NCBI GenBank assembly: GCA_031216445.1 | Contig: CM062208.1 | Location: 8,227,001 to 8,291,000, forward strand | Direction of reading: 5' to 3' | DNA: 64,000 bases | Source: Lateolabrax maculatus | Lineage: Eukaryota; Chordata; Actinopteri; Acropomatiformes; Lateolabracidae | In this document: piece after piece, positions 58,601 through 64,000 of the stretch | Position numbering within the stretch: the stretch's first letter is position 1 | Layout: each line of letters opens with the position of its first letter | Notes under the pieces: model-generated | Told to the model about the DNA's origin: nothing | The model's database searches: none | What the model saw: the letters and a program-made list of their open reading frames with translations, nothing else | Translations under genes and position numbers: made by a program

Positions 58601-59767
58601 CTTGCTCATCACCCTGGTAAGCCAAAATAGACATGCTGCTTTTAGTCAAACCCACTGAACCCTTTTTAATACAGCAGCAGAATTTTTATAACCTACTATG
58701 ATTTATCACTGCTCAGAAATGTCTGTTTCAGCCCCTCTCACTGACCCCTGCTTTAAGACTCAGCACAAGAAGAATTTTAACTAGAACTTTGATTTATCGT
58801 TTTGCAGACAGGACCTCATTATATCCAGTCTCACTTTTTTTTTAAATCACAATTTTCATTTTGCTGGTTTATTGCAGATGCCATGTACAGCAAAGCTGTT
58901 TTCCAACTGTGTGTCCATGATGATGGGCTCGGCACTAAATATTATGTTCCACAGATCAAGATTTGCTATATGCAGTATTACTGTATGAAGGGCCAGTATA
59001 CATATACACATAAAACAAACACAACCTACGACAAAATTATGTCAATTTTCATTAGTGAGTCAACCTACTTTACCCAAGTGGCTATAATCAATATAGTTTT
59101 AATAAAAATAGCTCAAATGACTTTGTATGATGACAATTATCAACTGACTCTGCAGCTCCCATTAGCTCTATGGTTTCAGCATCTAGGTGGTAGAAAGTTG
59201 ATAATATGTCAGTGTTGTGTTTACAGCCTGTTTCTCCTGCCCCCATGTGGCCAAAGAAACTAAGTTGACAGGATCAGATACAGTAGGAATAAACAGTTGA
59301 CAAACATTGGCACTGAACATTTTACCAATGGGTACAATCCAAAAATATAATGCTGGGGACATTTCCTCCAAAAGGTTCATGAATGTAATTTCTTAACATA
59401 ACTCTTTTTTTCAGGTCTATGAGGACTTCGTATGTGTGATTCCTTGACTTAAATCTCTCCTCCCTTGTCCTTGTCAGTTCACCGTAACAGGTCCCAAGCC
59501 AGACCGCCCCTCTCCCGGAACATAGCCCCAAAGACAACTCTTGATAATGACTTTTCTGACCTAAAACAGTTCAAAGGTCAGAAACAAATTCTTGACCTTA
59601 AGTCTGACCATTCTACCTAACTTCTCCGTCACTATCCTGCAAATCTTAACTCTTAACATCATTTTGAAGTGCATTCTATAGGACAAACAGGAATAACTTT
59701 TCTCCCAGATTTACTAACGTACACTATATTTCCCAGCTTCTACAACAACAACAACAACAGCAGCAGC

Positions 59768-59805
<38 letters not shown>

Positions 59806-62800
59806 CCACTACTAGACAGGAATCTCTGTCAACCCCTGGACCCACACTGCCTGTGTTCACCAAAAAGCCAATCGGTAAACAGTGAATCATGTTTCTTTTT
59901 GAAAAAGCTTCATGGCTCTCACTCGGGCTGTATGCAGTCACAGATTTGGCGGAGTAGTATTGAGAGGCTGTCAATGCTTTACAACATCCTTTGTTATTAG
60001 CTGCATGAGCAAGAGTGGCATGCTCTGAGTGAGTACAGTAGCCAGACCCCCCCTATGGAAACCGTTGGTGTCAGCTGTTTGGGTTGTAATGAGAGTAAGG
60101 TAGGTGGCCTTGGCTGCATGGCATTTTAGCAAAAACAAAGCTTCCAGGTGTTCTTAATGATGATTTCAACGTTATGTTGTGTGTGTCAGTTATTTTTTAC
60201 AGTGACTGATTTTCAAGATATAATCAACACAGTTTGATCACAGGTCATGACTCGAATCGTAGCACTGTAGAGGACCATTTCAGTCTCTCATTTCTTTGTC
60301 ATTTGTAGATCCATCATTACCAACTCAATCTTGCATCAGTCCATTACACTATATAAGTTAATATGTTGTGCAGTTTCACTATTTTTTCAGTATTTACAGT
60401 ATGATTATTCACCACCATTTTTGCTGATTACAGCTCTGAAGCTTTTGCTTTCAATGCAGTGCAGGCGATGATGTGAAGTCGGCATGCAAAAACTGCATGC
60501 ACCAGACATTCCTCTCCCTCCAACAGGAACTTATGCAGAATTTGTATTTTGCTCTTTTCTTGTACTTGTATTCTGTGTCCCCTTCTCCAACATTTACCTG
60601 TTACTGTATTTGCAAGTTACCTTAATTCCTATTAAATTAGACTTTGGCCATAAAAAAAATGAAATAAATATATAGCTATATCTCAATACAGGGACTGGAT
60701 CCTCCAAATCAATGACAATAGATCTTTCAGATAACCTGAGGGCAAGACTGAGTCTGAGCCTCTTTTACAAGGAGAAAGTCACTGACACCAAAACTGTAGT
60801 GTATTCAGGTACTCGTCATTCATTTTTAGGTCAACAATTTTCAAGTTAAGGGAGGAAGTTGCCTTCAAAAGCTTGACAAAACACCGTAAAAAGCTCAGTT
60901 TTACTTCAACACATGATGGGCAACTGGCAAATGGCGCAAAAGTTTAACTGTTCATATTATACTTTAAACAGTGATTGATCTGAATCTAAATGCCTGGTAA
61001 ATATGTGCCCCAGTGATATTCTCTGACCTAATGACGATTACCTGAACAACTGACTGGTGTAAGACGGATTGTGGGATAGTGAGGGTTGTAAATAATACAA
61101 TAGTTGTATTCCGCAAATCAAGTCCTTCCTTTGAAATTGAACAGTTTTTTTTGGTCGTATTCAGATGTATCCAAGTCCTGAATTGGGAGGCAATTCTAGG
61201 AAATAATATTTTGGCCAATACTGTGATCCCTGTTCTTGGTTGGTTGGTTAGTTCCACTGAATTAGCCAGCAACCCCAAAACAGAGGTATTTTTAAACATT
61301 ACGTGGCCATAAAGTTGAAAATAGGTACTAAAGGCCTGGGATGCTATGTTATCCATGGCTTACTTTGCCTTCCTGCTGTTTTCTTTCACTTTCTTCCTTA
61401 TTTTCTGACTTCCTCTCTTTTTCTCTCGTATTCCCTTTTCACTGAGGTGAGCATCTGATCAGATTGAACAATCAATTTAGAATGGTCCATCAACATCCCA
61501 CAGCAAATGATCAGTCAGCAACTATTAATCCCTCAAGTGTCATAGCATCTTAATGGCACAGCCAATGGATTTGGATGGCTGTCGCTCACAGGCATCCTGG
61601 CCCTGGTAGCTGAGTCTGTCTGTAGTAACACGGCTGTTACATTGCAAATACCTCCATATGGTCTGACTGCCTTTGAAATTTGACCCCCTCTATCAAATTA
61701 GTGCCAGGTAGAAGGTATTGTGTAACCTGTGCTTTAGTCCAAGATTAGCTCTGTGAGTTCTCAGGCCAGAAGCTGTTGGCAGTTCTGCTGATCTCAATTT
61801 CAGTTGTTCCCTAACTGCCTTTATGTCTTGCTTTTAGAATTTTTCTAGACAATAAAATCTAATTTTGTTTTATTTCATTTTGTGAAAGAACCTTTCCTAC
61901 AGAATATAATTTTTGAAATGATATTTTACAGCACAGTATTGTGGCTTCATGGCCATATTTTCTCTCTCACACAACCCAGGAGGAGGAGACCTCTCCAGAT
62001 CTGTCTTGCCTTCTTTCCTGGAGGTCCCGCTTGCTCCCAAGCGCCATCCTCCACTACACATTAAAACCACCATGTCTGTTCCAACCCCCCAGACAAATGT
62101 GGAGAAACATGGAGGGAATCCTCTGAGTCAGCCACACCAAAGGCCCCAGTCCCGACATCATGCACAACCTCAACCAAACCCCCAGCTCCAGCCGCAGTAT
62201 TGGCCACCACCACAACCAAAGCCCCAAACCCCAAAACCTCAAGTAAAGCCCTGGGCGAAGGCCCAGTCTCAACCACAACCTCAACTAAAACCCCTTTTCC
62301 AAACTCAACCACAACCCCAACCAACATCCCAGCCCATACCCCAGATCCTAACTCAACCACAACCCCAATCAACATCCCAGCCCATACCCCAGACCCAAAC
62401 TCAACCACAACCACGACCCCAATCAACATCCCAGCCCATACCCCAGACCCGAACACAACCCAAACCAACATCCAAGTCCATATCCCATACCCAACCTCAA
62501 ACTCAGTCAACATCCTGGCCCATACCCCAGACCCGACCACAACCCCAAACAACAACCCAGCCCATACTCCCGACCCTACCTCGATCACAACCCCAACCAA
62601 CACCTCAACCCATACCCGAGACCCAATCTCAATCACAATCTCGGCCAAAGACACATCCCCAATCACAGTCTCAAACCACAACACAGCTCCAGGCTGAACC
62701 ACAACCTCAACCAACACTCCAGCCCAAACTTCAGGCCCAACCTCAAACACAACGGTATCTGAAGACCCAGACCCAGCGTCAAGATCAACCAACTCCCCAG

Positions 62801-64000
62801 CCAATGCCTATGGCACATCCTCAAACACTTCAACCAACACTTCAGGACACACTTCAGATCCAACAAACACTACCACGAATTCACATCCAGCCCCAACCTC
62901 AACCACAATCTCAATCTACAACACAGCCACAAACCCAAACACAACCTCAACCAAAGACCAACCCTAAGACACAACCCCAACTAAAAAACAACCCAGAGCC
63001 TCAACTGACCAGCAAACTGCAGTCCAAGAACCAACCAATACCTAAACCAAAGGGCAATTCTTTCCAGCCCAAGCCCAAGACACAACTTCAACCCAAGAGC
63101 CAACCCAAGCCCAAAACTGGGCCTCAACCTAAGAACCAACACAAGCCCCAACGAGCACCTCAACCAAAAAAGCAGCCAAAACCTCAACCAAAAAAGCAGC
63201 CAAAGCCCCGAACAAGTGACCAACAACCACCTCACCCAAATACTCAGCTATCACCCAAATCACAACCTCCAACAAAGACCCACGCCCAACCGGTACCACA
63301 TTCTCAACCCATTCCCCTACCACAACCTGCACCAACGGCCCAGACTCAGTCCGAACCTCAACCTCTACCCAAACCACAACCTGCATCTAGGCCCCAACCA
63401 CAACCTCAACCCGGACTTCAGTTTCAGTCTCAGACCAGGACCTACTCTGATCCCACCAAGGTCACCCCAAGGCAGGCTGTCCCTACGGGTAAAGACCCTA
63501 CTTTTTTGCCATCAGCTATCTAAACATCAAGTATTAAGACCTTATCTAAAATTACATTTTGAAAGGGGCATATTGATTGAAATTGTGATTGTATTTTATA
63601 TTGAGTTTTTAAGGGAAAAAACAGATATTGTTATTGTCAGAATCTGGTTAATTCCACAAATATTAATATGTTCTCGATGAGTTGCTAAAACTCTATCCTT
63701 GCAATAGATTTTATATTTAGACATTTTAAATATTCTTAGTTGGTAAAACAAAGTGAAATTCTATATACACATGTGTCATCTAAATTTGTTCCAATCACAA
63801 TTGTCTGACTACATGTAAGAGTTTACTCTTCATGGAAATCATGACCACAACAAATCCCCTTACTAGGTTTATGGATTTAAAACCAACAATAATCTTGTTT
63901 TTTAGCAAATAAGGGAAGGATATGTCCCCGTTTTAAAAGTCAAAAATATATTCATATACATATTATCTTAGATAAATAGTGAGTTTTCTTTCACACAGCT
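47838..64000 (+). CDS. abi3bp: abi3bp (target of Nesh-SH3, TARSH), 5' part, 11 exons visible, continues past window
   Basis: ABI3BP is a secreted extracellular-matrix protein that binds the SH3 domain of ABI3 (NESH) in vitro and carries fibronectin type III domains. Visible parts: signal peptide (about 1-27), a conserved N-terminal domain (about 37-120), FN3 (about 120-228), a basic linker, a poly-Thr segment (about 292-315), a weakly conserved block, and a 503-codon repeat exon. Joins: 47838-47946, 54989-55168, 55351-55419, 55565-55697, 56792-56985, 57744-57787, 58577-58616, 59478-59576, 59737-59874, 60692-60808, 61980-63488, then 63999 onward. This gives 877 codons so far. The human C-terminal FN3 and fibrinogen-like-adjacent region must lie downstream. 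Landmarks such as DAEPKYLI, LKPNTVYEFGV-type and IRYREK-type text are shared with human. Confidence 0.9.
49573..49648. repeat. (CA)n microsatellite
   Basis: Near-perfect CA run with one TA interruption. Confidence 0.95.
50164..50182. repeat. (AATTC)n short tail
   Basis: Three AATTC-type steps followed by TTTATAACAC, like the end of a fish retroelement copy. Confidence 0.35.
52095..52272. repeat. degenerate ~21-bp minisatellite (TTTGTGGTCGTTTTGTGTCTC type)
   Basis: About eight diverged units of the form CTTTGTGGTNGTTTTNTGTCT. The apparent 64-codon hydrophobic frame is produced by the repeat. Such arrays are common in percomorph introns. Confidence 0.75.
54989..55168 (+). CDS. abi3bp: abi3bp exon 2, conserved N-terminal domain
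   Basis: Encodes MKVRINATGDTIVMKFLRPN, then KLEGYILGYGS and later FIQLPENGQPYETEF. Human has LKVHINTTSDSILLKFLRPS...KLEGLLLGYGS. Phase 1 in and out. Confidence 0.95.
55351..55419 (+). CDS. abi3bp: abi3bp exon 3
   Basis: Encodes DAEPKYLIAVQPIPTNEVKK and QCT; human has DAEPKYLIVVRPAPP...KKSCSG. The phase 1-1 length is a multiple of three. Confidence 0.95.
55565..55697 (+). CDS. abi3bp: abi3bp exon 4, FN3 domain start
   Basis: Encodes KPLHLVIGSVTPTSVLLSWG and a Cys-containing loop (NDCLEDG). The VTPTSVLLSW pattern is the first strand of a fibronectin type III fold. Ends in phase 2. Confidence 0.95.
55698..56791. other. abi3bp intron 4
   Basis: No exon supported; unremarkable. Confidence 0.65.
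56792..56985 (+). CDS. abi3bp: abi3bp exon 5, rest of FN3 domain
   Basis: Encodes HYTVRYRERNRKWNYQTCP, then DNLRPNTVYEFGVQPNSKDG and WSKPV. The LRPNTVYEF signature and the WS near the end are diagnostic of FN3. Its Cys likely pairs with that in exon 4. Confidence 0.96.
56986..57743. other. abi3bp intron 5
   Basis: AT-rich intron, no other feature. Confidence 0.65.
57744..57787 (+). CDS. abi3bp: abi3bp exon 6, basic linker
   Basis: Encodes EKAIRKIFKRPVNPV between TTTCTAG and GTACGT; ends in phase 0. Basic linker after FN3. Support is mainly splice sites and frame. Confidence 0.75.
57788..58576. other. abi3bp intron 6
   Basis: Contains an A11-type run near 58206. No exon supported. Confidence 0.65.
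58577..58616 (+). CDS. abi3bp: abi3bp exon 7, linker
   Basis: A short exon (KPGPHSIPLAHHP) after CCCTTCAG with donor GTAAGC; phase 0 in, phase 1 out. Confidence 0.72.
58617..59477. other. abi3bp intron 7
   Basis: A 153-codon open frame (58802-59263) lies here but has no usable donor or recognised protein. Nothing else. Confidence 0.6.
59478..59576 (+). CDS. abi3bp: abi3bp exon 8, basic linker
   Basis: Encodes HRNRSQARPPLSRNIAPKTT and LDNDFSDLKQFK after CTTGTCAG. Phase 1-1, 99 bp, so skippable in frame. Confidence 0.75.
59737..59874 (+). CDS. abi3bp: abi3bp exon 9, poly-Thr segment
   Basis: Phase 1-1 exon. Reads Ser, six Thr, three Ala, fifteen Thr, then RQESLSTPGPTLPVFTKKPI. The poly-Thr is a CAA/ACA microsatellite used as coding sequence; such Thr tracts would be O-glycosylated. 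The same DNA on the minus strand gives a poly-Val frame that is a shadow. Confidence 0.75.
59742..59813 (+). repeat. coding (ACA)n trinucleotide repeat
   Basis: Six ACA, three GCA, twelve ACA, then ACC ACT ACT. Trinucleotide slippage changes length without breaking frame. Confidence 0.95.
59875..60691. other. abi3bp intron 9
   Basis: No strongly supported exon. A weak 49-bp candidate at 60309-60357 is discussed among rejected items. Confidence 0.6.
60692..60808 (+). CDS. abi3bp: abi3bp exon 10, weakly conserved block
   Basis: Phase 1-1 between CAATACAG and GTACTC. It encodes SMTIDLSDNLRARLSLSLF and a Lys/Thr-rich end. It weakly resembles human SLMFEISDALKTQLA, which lies at the equivalent position after FN3. 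Confidence 0.65.
60809..61979. other. abi3bp intron 10
   Basis: No exon supported. A 130-codon minus-strand frame at 60964-61356 has no recognised family. Confidence 0.6.
61980..63488 (+). CDS. abi3bp: abi3bp exon 11, large Gln/Pro-rich repeat exon
   Basis: Open for 503 codons between ACAACCCAG and CCTACGG|GTAAAG, phase 1 at both ends, as its neighbours require. It begins GGGDLSRSVLPSFLEVPLAP and becomes QPQPQ-, SQPIPQTQT- and later QPKPKT- rich. The Pro/Lys/Thr tone of the end resembles the human Pro/Lys-rich region. The DNA is strongly T-poor. An alternative acceptor ending at 61931 would add 16 codons in the same phase. A second frame gives Thr-rich mucin-like text with stops (see findings), so which frame is translated throughout needs transcript evidence. 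Confidence 0.6.
62304..62579 (+). repeat. coding minisatellite, units 48, 48, 54, 42, 42, 42 bp
   Basis: Six units begin at 62304, 62352, 62400, 62454, 62496 and 62538. Each carries CCAACATCCCAGCCCATACC-like text with substitutions. All unit lengths are multiples of six, so copy changes keep any reading frame. Confidence 0.85.
63489..63998. other. abi3bp intron 11
   Basis: AT-rich intron ending in a good acceptor at the window edge. Confidence 0.65.
63999..64000 (+). CDS. abi3bp: abi3bp exon 12, first two bases only
   Basis: The window ends TTTTCTTTCACACAG|CT. The pyrimidine tract and AG make a strong acceptor at the expected phase (G+CT = Ala). Only the first bases are in the window. Confidence 0.55.

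Noticed and set aside
58802..59263. 153-codon frame in abi3bp intron 7 after a TTTATTGCAG acceptor
   Set aside because: No donor in a workable phase and no recognisable protein; breaks the otherwise clean exon 7 to exon 8 join.
59714..59974. Minus-strand poly-Val frame
   Set aside because: Simple complement of the ACA repeat in abi3bp exon 9.
60309..60357. Possible extra abi3bp exon (phase 1-1, DPSLPTQSCISPLHYI)
   Set aside because: Acceptor ATTTGTAG is acceptable but the donor ATAA|GTTAAT is weak, and the text has no family likeness. Phase alone is not enough.
62061..62804. 247-codon minus-strand Val/Gly-rich frame
   Set aside because: Shadow of the T-poor repeat exon; the complement of CA-rich repeats yields Val/Gly/Trp text with no stops.
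63216..63680. 154-codon plus-strand frame overlapping the end of the repeat exon
   Set aside because: Third frame of the same repeats, and it reads into intron sequence past the donor at 63489.
1..64000. tRNA, rRNA, CRISPR array, integrated virus or bacterial operon
   Set aside because: No clover-leaf sequence, regularly spaced direct repeats, long terminal repeats or retroviral/phage coding text was recognised on either strand.

Overview
This window is teleost nuclear DNA, most likely from a percomorph (spiny-rayed) fish. It is AT-rich and intron-rich, with GT-AG exons scattered over tens of kb. It also carries many CA/GT microsatellites and several dispersed repeat families typical of percomorph genomes. 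No prokaryotic, viral or CRISPR features were seen. Every identification comes from reading translations and splice sites by eye and from remembered family features; no database search was run.

Region 1 (about 1.0-23.1 kb, + strand) holds a complete impg2 gene (interphotoreceptor matrix proteoglycan 2, SPACRCAN). I can chain 22 coding exons from ATG 1424 to stop 20349-20351 with consistent phases, giving 1174 residues (human about 1240). The order is signal peptide, basic RRKR segment, SEA 1, a Glu/Pro-rich mucin-like exon with a Ser-Gly-Ser-Gly site, SEA 2 with the autoproteolysis motif, two EGF-like modules, one membrane helix and a cytoplasmic tail. A pair of CRX/OTX-type GGATTA sites lies 290-300 bp upstream of the start codon. 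A 3' UTR, probably with one intron, runs to poly(A) signals near 22981 and 23047.

Region 2 (about 23.1-47.5 kb) is intergenic. No protein-coding gene was recognised. It holds dispersed repeats, simple repeats, perfect hairpins, and two stretches that look like conserved non-coding or cryptic exonic sequence (about 26.16-26.34 and 34.75-35.02 kb).

Region 3 (about 47.5-64.0 kb, + strand) is the 5' part of abi3bp (target of Nesh-SH3, TARSH), an extracellular-matrix fibronectin type III protein. Eleven coding exons are visible, and a twelfth acceptor sits at the last bases, so the gene continues beyond the window. The last visible exon (61980-63488) is a 1.5-kb Gln/Pro-rich repeat exon. A second reading frame of the same DNA gives Thr/Ser/Pro-rich mucin-like protein but is broken by stops; this is the oddest signal in the window.

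The order and orientation impg2 then abi3bp match the human 3q12 neighbourhood, so this is an old syntenic pair. I see no sign of a wholly new system. The points of interest are the dual-frame repeat exon, regulatory candidates near impg2, and the structure of the fold-back transposon families.
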